Assembly: GCF_017894385.1 (NCBI RefSeq)
Contig: NZ_CP059560.1
Location: 4,968,501 to 5,032,500, forward strand
Length of the DNA stretch: 64,000 bases
DNA from: Aromatoleum petrolei
GTDB taxonomy: Bacteria; Pseudomonadota; Gammaproteobacteria; Burkholderiales; Rhodocyclaceae
Direction: 5' to 3'
The notes under the pieces were generated by a model, which searched no databases, had not been told where the DNA came from, and was given only the letters and a program-made list of their open reading frames with translations. Positions 34,811 through 44,191 of this stretch are shown here, in pieces (positions within the stretch are counted from its first letter, which is position 1; every line of letters begins with the position of its first letter). A program made the position numbers and the translations under genes.

Positions 34811-34849
34811 ACGGAGCACCGGAGCCCGGAACAGGTATTGGAGTCATGG

Positions 34850-35191
34850 ATGGGATTGAACGCTGAGTATTCGCCAGTCGCGCCGGAGCGCAAGGACGTC
34901 GACGCCCTGAAGGATGCGACGGTGCTGGAGTTCGGGACGGGATGGTGTGGCTTCTGCCGCGGTGCGCAGCCGCTGATTGCGGAAGCCTTCGCGGCCCATC
35001 CGCAGGTCCGTCACCTGAAGATCGAGGACGGGCCGGGCCGTCCGCTGGGGCGATCCTTCAAGGTGAAATTGTGGCCGACACTCGTGTTCCTGCGTGACGG
35101 TGTCGAGATCGCGCGCGTGGTGCGCCCCGGCAGCGCCGCGGAGATCACCGAGGCGCTGCGAGAGCTGGAAAAGGCGCCCGCGAAGGACTAG
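34850..35191 (+). CDS. Thioredoxin-family protein
   Basis: The 113-residue product has the thioredoxin active site WCGFC in LEFGTGWCGFCRGAQPLI and the cis-Pro loop in KLWPTLVFLRDG. There is no signal peptide, so it should act in the cytoplasm as a disulfide reductase. ATG 34850 with GGAG 6 bp upstream is preferred; a TTG at 34838 is in frame. It follows the amino acid dehydrogenase by 39 bp and may be co-transcribed. Confidence 0.8.
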   Translation: MGLNAEYSPVAPERKDVDALKDATVLEFGTGWCGFCRGAQPLIAEAFAAHPQVRHLKIEDGPGRPLGRSFKVKLWPTLVFLRDGVEIARVVRPGSAAEITEALRELEKAPAKD

Positions 35192-35210
35192 GGGCGCCTC
35201 CCCGGGTCGA

Positions 35211-36116
35211 TCAGCGGCCCGGTATGCGGAGGTCGATGCGACCGCCGCGCGTCGGGGGACACCAGTAATAGCCGCCCGTGACCGGCTGGCTGAAGCGGAA
35301 CAAGGCATCGACGATACCGTCGTCGAGTCCGGCCATGCGGCGGAGTTGCGCCTCGAACGCGTCGAACGAGTGCCCGAAGGCGAGGAACACGAGCCCCGAC
35401 TGCGTACCGTCCGCCCAGGGCATGGAGCGACGCAGTACGAAGGCTTCCGGGTCGAAGCTCTCCTGTGCGGTGCGCTTCACGTGGGCGGACGCGGGTGCGT
35501 CGTCGAGCTCCTCGTTGTCGCTCTTGCGCCGGCCGATAATGTGGTCCTGCTCGTTTCCCGGCAGGCGCTCGAAATGGTCGAGATCGTGCCGCCAGTGCTG
35601 CACCGCCGCGAAGCTGCCGCCGTGCAACGCATCGGCGCCGGACGAGGTGAATGCGACGGCCACTGCCTCATCGCCTTCGGGGTTCTCGGTCCCATCCTCG
35701 TAGCCCGTCAGGTCGAGACCGCTGCCGTAGCGGAAGGCGTCGGTCGCCTGCACCAGACGCAGGGCCGGAGCGAGGGCCGCCTCGATGCGGCGGCTGCGAT
35801 GCAGGAGTTCGCCGCGATCGTCGCCGCGCAGCCAGCACCACATGCCGTGCTGGGTCGAGGGGATATCGACCGGACTGCCGCTCAGCGTCGGGAAAGGGCG
35901 CAGGCCGTCGATACAACCACCTGCGGCGCGGACCAGCGATTCGCCAAGCCCGACGACGGTGGCATCGCCATCGGCCAGCGGCGCCAGCTTGTTCAGCGCA
36001 TCGGGCAATTGGGCAACCGATTCGAGGGTAAAGTACAGGTGGCGTGCCAGGGTTGGCACCGCCTTCAAGATTCCGGCCTGGTATCGGGGTGTGTCGGGGG
36101 TCTTGTCGTGGGTCAT
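35211..36116 (-). CDS. DyP-type heme peroxidase
   Basis: The 301-residue protein has the DyP signature GYEDGTENP (catalytic Asp) at about residue 140 and the proximal His region in the C-terminal half. The ferredoxin-like repeats typical of the family are recognisable. No signal peptide or Tat motif is seen, so it is likely cytoplasmic and may be of the YfeX-like class. It would use hydrogen peroxide to oxidise dyes, phenolics or porphyrins. It converges on the thioredoxin gene. The 233-bp region upstream to 36349 holds no gene. Confidence 0.85.
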   Translation of the reverse strand: MTHDKTPDTPRYQAGILKAVPTLARHLYFTLESVAQLPDALNKLAPLADGDATVVGLGESLVRAAGGCIDGLRPFPTLSGSPVDIPSTQHGMWCWLRGDDRGELLHRSRRIEAALAPALRLVQATDAFRYGSGLDLTGYEDGTENPEGDEAVAVAFTSSGADALHGGSFAAVQHWRHDLDHFERLPGNEQDHIIGRRKSDNEELDDAPASAHVKRTAQESFDPEAFVLRRSMPWADGTQSGLVFLAFGHSFDAFEAQLRRMAGLDDGIVDALFRFSQPVTGGYYWCPPTRGGRIDLRIPGR

Positions 36117-36349
36117 GTCGGCTCCCGGTGGAACAAGGAAAGGAGGCGCGGCGACGCGGGCACGCGCATGCTGCCGGCAAGAGTAGCGCATTCGACGGCC
36201 GTCCTGTAAGGCGCACCGAACGTCGCACTGTGTCGCAGCGCTTGCTCATCCGTGCAGCACGAAGCGAAATTCCTGCGGGATGAACGACTTGCGTGCGTCA
36301 TCCCGTCGCGGCCCACAGGCTTATCCACAGCCGCTGGGGACAACTTGCC

Positions 36350-38437
36350 TCATTTCCACATCGCACGCATCCGCTCGGCGAGGTCGAACGCGATGCGGCG
36401 CGATTCCGCGGTCGGGCGCGGGGCAAGGGCCGGGGGCGGCCAGGAGGTCTGCTCGAAGCGTTCGAGTATCCGGTTCGGAATGAACCGCGTGCGGCTCGCG
36501 TAGACGTGGCGGTCGCCGCGCCCGGGCTGCTGCGACACGTGGAAACGCTGCGGCACGATCAGGTCGAGCGCGTCCTTCGCCCGCGTCATCGCGACGTAGA
36601 GCAGCCGGCGCTCTTCCTCGATCTCGCTGCTGCTGCCGGTCGCGAGGTCCGAGGGCAAGCAGCCGTCGACCGCATTCAGCAGTGTCACGGCCGACCATTC
36701 CTGCCCCTTGGCGGAGTGGATCGTGGACAGGATCAGGTAGTCTTCGTCGAGAAGGGGAATGCCGGCTTCGTCACTCGTCGCGCTGGGCGGGTCGAGCGTG
36801 AGTTCGGTGAGGAAGCGCTCCAGGTTCGGGTAGGTGGCGGCGATCCGCGCAAGCTGTTCGATGTCACCCGCGCGGATGGCGGCATCTTCGTACAGGCGCG
36901 CCATTTCTCCCACGTACCATTGGCAGATCGGCTCCAGGCTCGCCGGCCATGCCGCGGCGGCAACCGATTCCAGCTGCCCTGCAAATGCGACCCATGCGTC
37001 GCGCGCCGCCTCGGGGACGGGCTGCTCGGCGAGGAGCAGGCAGCCGGGCGCCGCGTTGGTGATGTTGTCGAGGACACGCCCCGCCGTCTTCGGGCCGATT
37101 CCGGCGTGAAGCTGGATGGCGCGAAACCCCGATACACGGTCGCGCGGATTGATGGCCCAGCGCAGCACCGCGAGCACGTCCTTGACGTGTGCCGCCTCGA
37201 GGAACTTGAGTCCGCCGAATTTCACGAACGGAATGCTGCGCCGCGTGAGCTCGACCTCGAGGCGCGCGCTGTGATGCGATGCGCGGAACAGCACGGCCTG
37301 CGACTTGAGCCGTGCCCCCTCCTCGCGACGCGCAAGCACGGTTTCCACGACGCACGCCGCCTGGTCGGCGTCGTCGCGCACCGAGATCAGGCGCGGTTTC
37401 TGCGCACCGGCACGCTCCGTCCACAAGTCCTTGGTGAAGCGCTCGCTCGCAAGCGCGATGACTGTGTTTGCGGCTTCGAGAATGGGCTGGGTCGAGCGGT
37501 AGTTGCGGTCCAGCGTGACCAGGTGCGCCGGCGGATCGAAATGGGAGGGGAAGTCGAGGATGTTGCGCACCGTCGCGCCGCGGAAGGCGTAGATCGCCTG
37601 AGCGTCGTCGCCGACCACGGTGAGGCCGCGTCCGTCCGGTTTCATTGCGAGCAGGATGGCCGCCTGCAGGCGGTTGGTGTCCTGGTATTCGTCCACGAGC
37701 AAGTGAGAGAAGCGCGCGCCGATCTCTGCGGCGAGATCGCCGTCCGTGATCATCTGGGCCCAATAGAGCAGCAGGTCGTCGTAGTCGAGGACCTGTTGCG
37801 CCTGCTTCGCTTCCACGTAGGCGAGAAAGAGGCGCTTGAGGTCGGCTTCCCATTCGCTGCACCAGGGGAAGGACTGCTGCAGCACCTCGCCGAGGGGCGC
37901 CTGGGTATTGATCGCGGCGGAGTAGATCGCCAGGCAGGTGCCCTTCATCGGAAAGCGCTTCGCTTTCGCCGACAAACCCTGTTCGTGGCGCACGAGGTTC
38001 ATCAGGTCGGCCGAATCCTCGCGGTCGTGAATCGTGAATCCGGGTTCGAGCCCGATGCGCCCGGCGAACTCGCGCAACAGGCGCGCACCGATGGCGTGGA
38101 AGGTGCCCGACCATTCAAGGGACGCTGCGGCGAGCCGCGGGCGTGTTTTCGCCAGCTGCGCGACGATGCGCGTGACGCGGCGGTTCATCTCGTCGGCGGC
38201 GCGGCGCGAGAAGGTCAGCAGCAGGATGCGGCCAGGATCGGCGCCGCAGGCGAGCAGGTGCGCGACGCGGTGGGCGAGGGTGCTGGTCTTGCCCGAACCC
38301 GCGCCCGCAATCACCAGGAGCGGACGATCACGATCGGCGGACTCAGGCTGCGTGCCGAACAGGACAGCGGCCTTCTGAGCGTCGTTGAGGTGAGCCAGGC
38401 AGGCGAGGGAGTCTTCGATTTCCGTTGCGTTCTCCAT
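36350..38437 (-). CDS. UvrD/Rep-family ATP-dependent DNA helicase
   Basis: The product is about 695 residues with the superfamily I helicase motifs: Walker A IAGAGSGKTSTLAHRV (about 40-55), Walker B LLVDEYQDTN (about 220), GDDAQAIYAFRGA (motif III) and the C-terminal motif V/VI region STIHSAKGQEWSAV with VAMTRAKDAL. It unwinds DNA 3' to 5'. Length and spelling place it in the UvrD/Rep group but it is not clearly UvrD or Rep itself. The start is at 38437; an ATG at 38449 would overlap the preceding small gene by 10 bp. Confidence 0.85.
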   Translation of the reverse strand: MENATEIEDSLACLAHLNDAQKAAVLFGTQPESADRDRPLLVIAGAGSGKTSTLAHRVAHLLACGADPGRILLLTFSRRAADEMNRRVTRIVAQLAKTRPRLAAASLEWSGTFHAIGARLLREFAGRIGLEPGFTIHDREDSADLMNLVRHEQGLSAKAKRFPMKGTCLAIYSAAINTQAPLGEVLQQSFPWCSEWEADLKRLFLAYVEAKQAQQVLDYDDLLLYWAQMITDGDLAAEIGARFSHLLVDEYQDTNRLQAAILLAMKPDGRGLTVVGDDAQAIYAFRGATVRNILDFPSHFDPPAHLVTLDRNYRSTQPILEAANTVIALASERFTKDLWTERAGAQKPRLISVRDDADQAACVVETVLARREEGARLKSQAVLFRASHHSARLEVELTRRSIPFVKFGGLKFLEAAHVKDVLAVLRWAINPRDRVSGFRAIQLHAGIGPKTAGRVLDNITNAAPGCLLLAEQPVPEAARDAWVAFAGQLESVAAAAWPASLEPICQWYVGEMARLYEDAAIRAGDIEQLARIAATYPNLERFLTELTLDPPSATSDEAGIPLLDEDYLILSTIHSAKGQEWSAVTLLNAVDGCLPSDLATGSSSEIEEERRLLYVAMTRAKDALDLIVPQRFHVSQQPGRGDRHVYASRTRFIPNRILERFEQTSWPPPALAPRPTAESRRIAFDLAERMRAMWK

Positions 38438-38439
38438 GT

Positions 38440-38688
38440 TCAGCGGCATTCGGGCAGGACGACGGCGGCGGATGCGGGTGACGGGGCGGCGACGCCCGCG
38501 CGTTCGCCGTCGTTGGACTCGGAGCGCTGCAACCACGGCGGAATGCACGGTACGTCGCGCAGCGCGAAGAACACCGCTTCGTCACAGGCCGGACAGATGC
38601 GGTACTCGGCGAGATCGCTGTATGCGCGCTCCATCGCGTGCGGATTGAGGGAGGCGTGGCAGTGTGGGCAAATGAATCGGGCGGACAT
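38440..38688 (-). CDS. Small zinc-ribbon protein
   Basis: The 82-residue product has two cysteine pairs, FICPHCHASL and YRICPACDEAVFF, 25 residues apart, typical of a zinc ribbon, and a low-complexity Ala/Pro/Ser tail. It ends 2 bp before the helicase start on the same strand, so the two are probably co-transcribed. The role is unknown; nucleic-acid binding or a partner of the helicase is only a guess. The start at 38688 is chosen because it precedes the ribbon directly; an upstream in-frame ATG exists at 38751. Confidence 0.65.
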   Translation of the reverse strand: MSARFICPHCHASLNPHAMERAYSDLAEYRICPACDEAVFFALRDVPCIPPWLQRSESNDGERAGVAAPSPASAAVVLPECR

Positions 38689-38834
38689 GGCGTGATCCTT
38701 CTGAGCTGTAACTATATACAGCTTTCGGAAGGATGCAAGCGCCGGCTTCATCGCGTGTGTCGTGCGCAGCCAGATCGGCGACGAACGCAGTGCGTGCGCC
38801 CATTGTCGCGGCAGAGTGCGGCCGGCGCCGAGGC

Positions 38835-41540
38835 TTACGTCTTCTCGGGCTGCTCCTGCAGCATCAGCCGCACCGCGAGGATGCCCGGCTCCTCGGACCC
38901 CTTGATCGTGAAGCCGAACACCTTCAGCAGTTTCAGCATCGGCTCGTTTTCCGCCATGACTTCGCCGACCAGCACCCGCAGGCCGCGTTCGCGGGCGTAG
39001 CGGATCACCTTCTTCATCAGGGTCGAGCCGATTCCATAGCCTTTCATGTCGGAACGCACGAGGATGGAAAACTCCGCCGTGTGATTGTCGGGGTCGGCCA
39101 CGGCGCGCACCACGCCCAGCGTCTCCGGGCGGCCGGAGTCGTCGCGCCCGCTGGCGATGAAGGCCATTTCGCGGTCGTAGTCAATCTGGGTGAGACGCGC
39201 CATCTCCGTGCGCGGCAGCGTGCCGATGTAGTGGAAGAAACGGAACAGGATGTCTTCCGGCGTCACGCGCGACAGGAATTCGTAGTGCGTGGGTTCGTCT
39301 TCGGGACGGATCGGGCGCAGGACGATCTTACGGCCGTCGCGCAGGGTCGCCGCTTCGGCGAGGTCTTCGGGATAGGGGCGGATCGACAGTCGCTGGGGGC
39401 TCGGTGCGGTCGTCGAGACCTGGATGTGCGCATCGACGGCCAGAACTCCCTGGTCGTCCACGAACAAGGGGTTGACGTCGAGTTCCTCGATCTCGGGGAT
39501 ATCGACGATGAGCTGTGAAATCCGGGTCAGGAGCTGCGCGACGCCTTCGCGATCGGCTGCCGGATGGTTGTGGTAGGCGTCGAGCAGCCCGGCCGCGCGG
39601 CTGCGGTTGATGAGGTCGTGCGCGAGCGGCAGGTTGAGCGGGGGCAGGCCGATGGCGAGGTTGCGGTACACCTCCAGCCCCCGCCCGCCTTCGCCGAAAA
39701 CGATCATCGGTCCGAACAGCGGGTCCGTGACGACGCCGACGATCAGTTGCCGGGTGTGGGGGCGCGTTTCCATCGGCTGCACGGCGAAGCCGCTGATTCG
39801 GACGTCGGGCCGCGCGGTGGCGACGCGTGCCAGCATGGCTTGGGCAGCCGACTCGGCGGCCTCCGGGGTCTCGAGGTCCAGCGCGACGCCGCCGACTTCC
39901 CACTTGCGGCGGATATCGCGGGACATGACAGTGACCGCGACGGGCATGCCGAGCTCGGTGGCGATCGCGGAGACGTCCTGCGGCGTCGCGGCCAGGTGCG
40001 TCGGCACGACTGGAATCTCGTACGCCGCCAGGATGTGCTTGGCTTCGGGTTCGGTGAGGCGCGTGCGGCCTTCGGCAATGGCCCTGCGCACGACCGTGCG
40101 TGCGCCTTCGACGTCGGGACGGAAGTTCTCGGACGTGGAGGGCGGCGCCTGCATCAGCACTTCGCGCGTGTGCCGGTGATTGACCATGTGCACGAAGGCG
40201 CGCGTGGCGTTTTCCGGCGTGTCGAAGGTGGCGATGCCGGAATCCGCGAACAGCTTGCGTTCCGCGGCGGAGGTTTCGTCGCCGATCCAGCAGGTGAGGA
40301 GATTGCCGCCGACGCTGCGGATGGTCTTGATCACCGATTCGGCGATTTCCATGCTGGGGGTGAGGGCGTTGGGCGTGTGGATCACTAGGATCGCGTCGCC
40401 GTCCTGCTCCTCGCACAATATCTTCAACACATCCTCATAGCGCTTGGGCGGTGCGTCGACGCGGATCGCGATGGGGTTGCGACCGTTCCAGTCGGGCGGC
40501 AGCAGGCGGCGCAGGCGCGTGAGGGTGTTGGGGTAGAGGTCGGGCAGCGCATAGCCGCCGAGATGCAGGCTGTCCTCGGCCATGATGCCGGCGCCGCCGC
40601 CGTTGCTGATCACGACGAGGCGGTCGCCGTGGATCGGGCGCGAGCGCACGACGGTCTCGACGGCACCGAACAGCTCGTTGAGGTGGTCAACGCGCAGGAT
40701 GCCGGCGCGGCGCAGGACGGCGTCGGCCACGTCGTCGTTGCCGATCAGGCCGGGGCTGTCGAGGAACAGGGGGTCGCCGATACCCGGCAAGGCGCGCTGC
40801 GCGCGTCCGGCCTTGATCGCCACCACCGGCTTGTTGCGGGCCGCCGCGCGGGCGGCCGCCATGAAGCTGCGGCGTTCGCGGATCGACTCGATGTACATCA
40901 GGATCGCGCGCGTGCCCGGATCGCTGCCGAGGAAGTCGAGCACCTCGCCGAAACCGATATCCAGCGCATCGCCGAGCGACACGAAATGTGAAAAACCGAT
41001 CTTCCGCGGCATGGCCCAGTCGAGCACCATCGTGCCGACTGCGTCGGACTGCGAGACGAAGCCGATGTTTCCCGACAGCCCGCCGACCTGGGAAAAGGTC
41101 GCGTTCAAGCCTGCCTGCGGCACCATCACGCCGAGGGTGCTGCCGCCGAGGATGCGGACGCCGTGACGGCGGGCGATCTCCATGATCGTCATGTCGAGCG
41201 GCCGTCCGTCCGTGCCCAGCGTGGTGCCGAGCTGGCTCGCCATGACAATGGCCGCGCGCGTGCCGCGTTCGCCGAGCTGTTCGAGGATGCCCGGAATGGC
41301 GGACGGCGGGGTGCAGATGATGGCGAGGTCGGGCGTGCGCGGCAGGGCGGCGACGCTGGGGTAGGTCAGCACCCCGGCAACAGCGTCGCGCTTGGGGTTG
41401 ACCGGCATGATCGCACCGCCGAATCCACCCGCCAGGAGGTTGCGCATGACCACGCTGCCGATGCGCCGGGGCCGGGCGCTTGCGCCGATCACGGCAATCG
41501 ATTGCGGGTTGAAGAGGCTCTGCAGGTATCGGAAGCTCAT
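38835..41540 (-). CDS. Pat-like protein acetyltransferase (acyl-CoA synthetase-like plus GNAT domain)
   Basis: The 901-residue product joins an ADP-forming acyl-CoA synthetase-like part (CoA-binding Rossmann domain from residue 14, ATP-grasp domain from about 480 to 690) to a C-terminal GNAT domain whose acetyl-CoA motif KGYGIGS is at about 833-839. Length and order match Pat/PatZ lysine acetyltransferases. The segment that carries the catalytic phospho-His in active synthetases (SHTGA) reads LDSPG at 260-264, so the synthetase half is probably only regulatory. It would acetylate acyl-CoA ligases and other enzymes, which may include the AliA-like ligase in this window (inference). The gene lies 34 bp after ovoA. 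Confidence 0.85.
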   Translation of the reverse strand: MSFRYLQSLFNPQSIAVIGASARPRRIGSVVMRNLLAGGFGGAIMPVNPKRDAVAGVLTYPSVAALPRTPDLAIICTPPSAIPGILEQLGERGTRAAIVMASQLGTTLGTDGRPLDMTIMEIARRHGVRILGGSTLGVMVPQAGLNATFSQVGGLSGNIGFVSQSDAVGTMVLDWAMPRKIGFSHFVSLGDALDIGFGEVLDFLGSDPGTRAILMYIESIRERRSFMAAARAAARNKPVVAIKAGRAQRALPGIGDPLFLDSPGLIGNDDVADAVLRRAGILRVDHLNELFGAVETVVRSRPIHGDRLVVISNGGGAGIMAEDSLHLGGYALPDLYPNTLTRLRRLLPPDWNGRNPIAIRVDAPPKRYEDVLKILCEEQDGDAILVIHTPNALTPSMEIAESVIKTIRSVGGNLLTCWIGDETSAAERKLFADSGIATFDTPENATRAFVHMVNHRHTREVLMQAPPSTSENFRPDVEGARTVVRRAIAEGRTRLTEPEAKHILAAYEIPVVPTHLAATPQDVSAIATELGMPVAVTVMSRDIRRKWEVGGVALDLETPEAAESAAQAMLARVATARPDVRISGFAVQPMETRPHTRQLIVGVVTDPLFGPMIVFGEGGRGLEVYRNLAIGLPPLNLPLAHDLINRSRAAGLLDAYHNHPAADREGVAQLLTRISQLIVDIPEIEELDVNPLFVDDQGVLAVDAHIQVSTTAPSPQRLSIRPYPEDLAEAATLRDGRKIVLRPIRPEDEPTHYEFLSRVTPEDILFRFFHYIGTLPRTEMARLTQIDYDREMAFIASGRDDSGRPETLGVVRAVADPDNHTAEFSILVRSDMKGYGIGSTLMKKVIRYARERGLRVLVGEVMAENEPMLKLLKVFGFTIKGSEEPGILAVRLMLQEQPEKT

Positions 41541-41574
41541 GGTCGGAAAGGGCGGTCGGGTTTGTCGATGGTGG

Positions 41575-43956
41575 TCAGCGCATGCGTTGCCAGAGCATGG
41601 CATGCGTGACGATGTACTGGTACTTGCGCGCGTGCTCGCGGATCACGAGGGGTATTTCGGCTTCGCGGCGCAACTCGAAGCCGTCGGCGCCGAGGAGCGC
41701 CCTGAGGACATCGGCGCTGCGCACGGCGCAGTCGCCGTCCATGTAGCCGCCCAGCCAGGCGCCGCGCGGTGTGAATTGCTCCAGCCAGGTGTAGGGCGAC
41801 AGGATCGCGACGACGCCGCCCGTGCGCACCAGTCCGCGCGGGCCGCCGAGCCGCCCGAGCAGGGACTTGGGGCTCGGCAGGCGGCACAGCAGGTTGGCAA
41901 GCAGCACCGCGTCATAGTCCGTGAGCTCGGCGGGGAGCGAACAGGCGTCGGCCTGGCGGAAGGCGACGCGGCTGCGGTCGATGGCCGGATCGACTTGCGC
42001 CAGCAGCGGGTGGGCGAGTTCGCCTTCGTCGCGGCAGGCGTATTCGAGGACGCCTTGATCGCGCAAGGTGGCGGCTGCATCGATGAAGGAGCGGCTCAGA
42101 TCTATGCCGAGGACTTCGCCGAACATGCGCGCGAGTTCGAAGCTCGCGCCGCCGACGGCGCAGCCGACATCCAGTGCCCGGCCGCCACCGATGCCGAGTT
42201 CGCGTGCGCCTTCCATGAGCCAGTGTGCTGCGCGCAGCGGGAACTGGCAGGCGTCGCGGGGCCCGGACGCATGCGGCATCTGCTCCTGCGGGCTGCCGTA
42301 GTGCAGCAGCAGGTACTCGTTGGTGATCCCGGCGCTTTCGTAGGCCTTGCCCGGCGCTCCTTCGGCATCCAGACGCACGGCGCCGCCGTCGTGGGCGGCC
42401 TGCACGACGCGGAAACCCGCGTGCTGGAAGAAGTGGGGGCGAAAATGGAAGCGCGACCACACGCTCGCCTCGTCGCCGGTCGAGATCCACGAGCCACCGA
42501 GGATCATCTGGTGCTCGCCGTCGTAGCAGGGGCTGCTGAAGTCGTCGTAGTAAGGGTGGACCCGGGCGCCGGGCAGCGGGTTGAACTGGTCACCCAGCCA
42601 CTGCCACACGTTGCCGAAGACGTCTTGGAATCCCTTTGCGGTGCGCGCGCCGGCGGTGACGGGGGATGACGAGCCGCAGCCGAGGTTGAGGTTGAGGCCG
42701 CGTTCGCGAATCAGTGCCGCACCGTCCGCAACCATGACCGGATCGTCGGCGACGGTGACGACGGGGTCGCGCAGGGCATTGTGCTCGGCTTCGCTCGGCA
42801 GGCGGCAGGGCTCACCCAGGCGGGCGCTCAGCCATGCGCAATAGGCGCCGGCTTCGTGCCAATTGACTTCGGCCGGCCAGTCCCAGCGCATGTCGACTTC
42901 CTCGAACAGCGTGCGCAGGCGGAAACGGTGGGATCCGGCCGGGCCGTCGGGCACCCAGAAGGTGGGCCACTTGACGTTCCGGTAGGTGCGCCACGACCAC
43001 CCGGTCTCCGACCACCACTGGCGGTCGCGGTAGCCCCCGTCGGCGACGAACTGCCAGAACTCGCCGTTGCTCACGAGGCCGCGACCCGCGCGGAAGGGCT
43101 GCACGTCGACGCCGCGGCTACCGTATTCGTTGTCCCAGCCGTAGGAGGGCCAATCGGCGGGTTTGCCGAGCCGCAGGCGGGTCGCAGCGACGGGCAGGAG
43201 TTCCATTTCCGGATAGTCGCGTCCTGCAACCGGCGGGAATGCCGCGGGGCTCGCCGCGGAGGAATGCGGCGGCATCCATCCCGCGGGCCGCCGGACGAGC
43301 CGCAGCGGCAGCTCGTGGATCAGCACGGACGAGGTCTCGAGATGGATGCGCTCGTGCTCGAACCCCATGAACAGCGCCCACAGGGGATCGTTCTGCGTGA
43401 TCGGCGGATGGCCTTCGGCGAGTCCGGGATGCTCTTCGATGACGCGGCGCACCAGCGCGTAGACCGCCTTGCGGTACTCTTGGGCCTCGTCGAACGCGGG
43501 CCAGCGCATCGCGTTCTTCGACATGTCGTCCCAGCGCATCTCATCGACGCCGGTTTCGAAAATGCGTTCGAAATACGGGTTGAGCGGAGCGGGGATCAGC
43601 CCCGCCACGCGCAGCTTATTCACGTAGAGCGCAGGCGGGTGGCAGTAATAGAAAACCATCGGATGCCGTAGATGGTGGTACGGGGGGCGATAGAAAGCCT
43701 CCTCGCCGATCAGCCCGGAGAACAGCAGCTCGGTGAGCGTCCAGCCGTTGTCGAAGTAGGCGCGGACTTGCTCGCGTGTGCAGGTCGCCAGATTTGGGAG
43801 CGACAGCGAGGTGAGCCTGCCGTCGTTCGTCCAGCCCGGACAGCGCTCGGGTGGCAAGCCCGTCCACCAGTCCGGGTTTCGCACGGGGCCGAGGCATTCC
43901 TCGAAGCGCCCCTCGAGATTCTGTCGCCAGCTTTCGTCGGTCAGGTCGTCGGTCAT
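41575..43956 (-). CDS. ovoA: Ovothiol synthase OvoA (5-histidylcysteine sulfoxide synthase/methyltransferase)
   Basis: The 793-residue product has three parts: an N-terminal DinB-like domain with the iron-binding His201-x3-His205-x-Glu207 motif, a formylglycine-generating-enzyme-like domain (about 250-560, with GGSWISTGDEASVWSRFHFRP) and a C-terminal SAM methyltransferase (ALDVGCAVGGASFEL from about 594). This is the full OvoA architecture. It joins cysteine to histidine at C5 with oxygen and later N-methylates the thiohistidine. The second pathway enzyme, the PLP-dependent lyase OvoB, is not in the window. Ovothiols are strong redox buffers. Confidence 0.92.
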   Translation of the reverse strand: MTDDLTDESWRQNLEGRFEECLGPVRNPDWWTGLPPERCPGWTNDGRLTSLSLPNLATCTREQVRAYFDNGWTLTELLFSGLIGEEAFYRPPYHHLRHPMVFYYCHPPALYVNKLRVAGLIPAPLNPYFERIFETGVDEMRWDDMSKNAMRWPAFDEAQEYRKAVYALVRRVIEEHPGLAEGHPPITQNDPLWALFMGFEHERIHLETSSVLIHELPLRLVRRPAGWMPPHSSAASPAAFPPVAGRDYPEMELLPVAATRLRLGKPADWPSYGWDNEYGSRGVDVQPFRAGRGLVSNGEFWQFVADGGYRDRQWWSETGWSWRTYRNVKWPTFWVPDGPAGSHRFRLRTLFEEVDMRWDWPAEVNWHEAGAYCAWLSARLGEPCRLPSEAEHNALRDPVVTVADDPVMVADGAALIRERGLNLNLGCGSSSPVTAGARTAKGFQDVFGNVWQWLGDQFNPLPGARVHPYYDDFSSPCYDGEHQMILGGSWISTGDEASVWSRFHFRPHFFQHAGFRVVQAAHDGGAVRLDAEGAPGKAYESAGITNEYLLLHYGSPQEQMPHASGPRDACQFPLRAAHWLMEGARELGIGGGRALDVGCAVGGASFELARMFGEVLGIDLSRSFIDAAATLRDQGVLEYACRDEGELAHPLLAQVDPAIDRSRVAFRQADACSLPAELTDYDAVLLANLLCRLPSPKSLLGRLGGPRGLVRTGGVVAILSPYTWLEQFTPRGAWLGGYMDGDCAVRSADVLRALLGADGFELRREAEIPLVIREHARKYQYIVTHAMLWQRMR

Positions 43957-44191
43957 CTCGGATCGCTCTCGCTGGTGGTCCCTGCCCGAAAAGACGGGCA
44001 GCTACGCATTCGCCATCTATGGAGGCCCGTGGAGCCTCATCTTTTGAGGATACCCCCGGAGCAGGCTGCACGCCAACGGCTGCCTCGCGCCGCGGGCGTG
44101 ACGAGGCGCACGCGGCGGGCGTGATCTAAAGTTAAGTCACCGAACGGTGTGCGCCTTCATGGCCGACGGTCGAGGCTTCGAGGAGACAGCG

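Noticed and set aside
34838..34849. TTG start for the thioredoxin gene, adding four residues
   Set aside because: An ATG at 34850 has GGAG at a good distance and gives a normal thioredoxin N-terminus.
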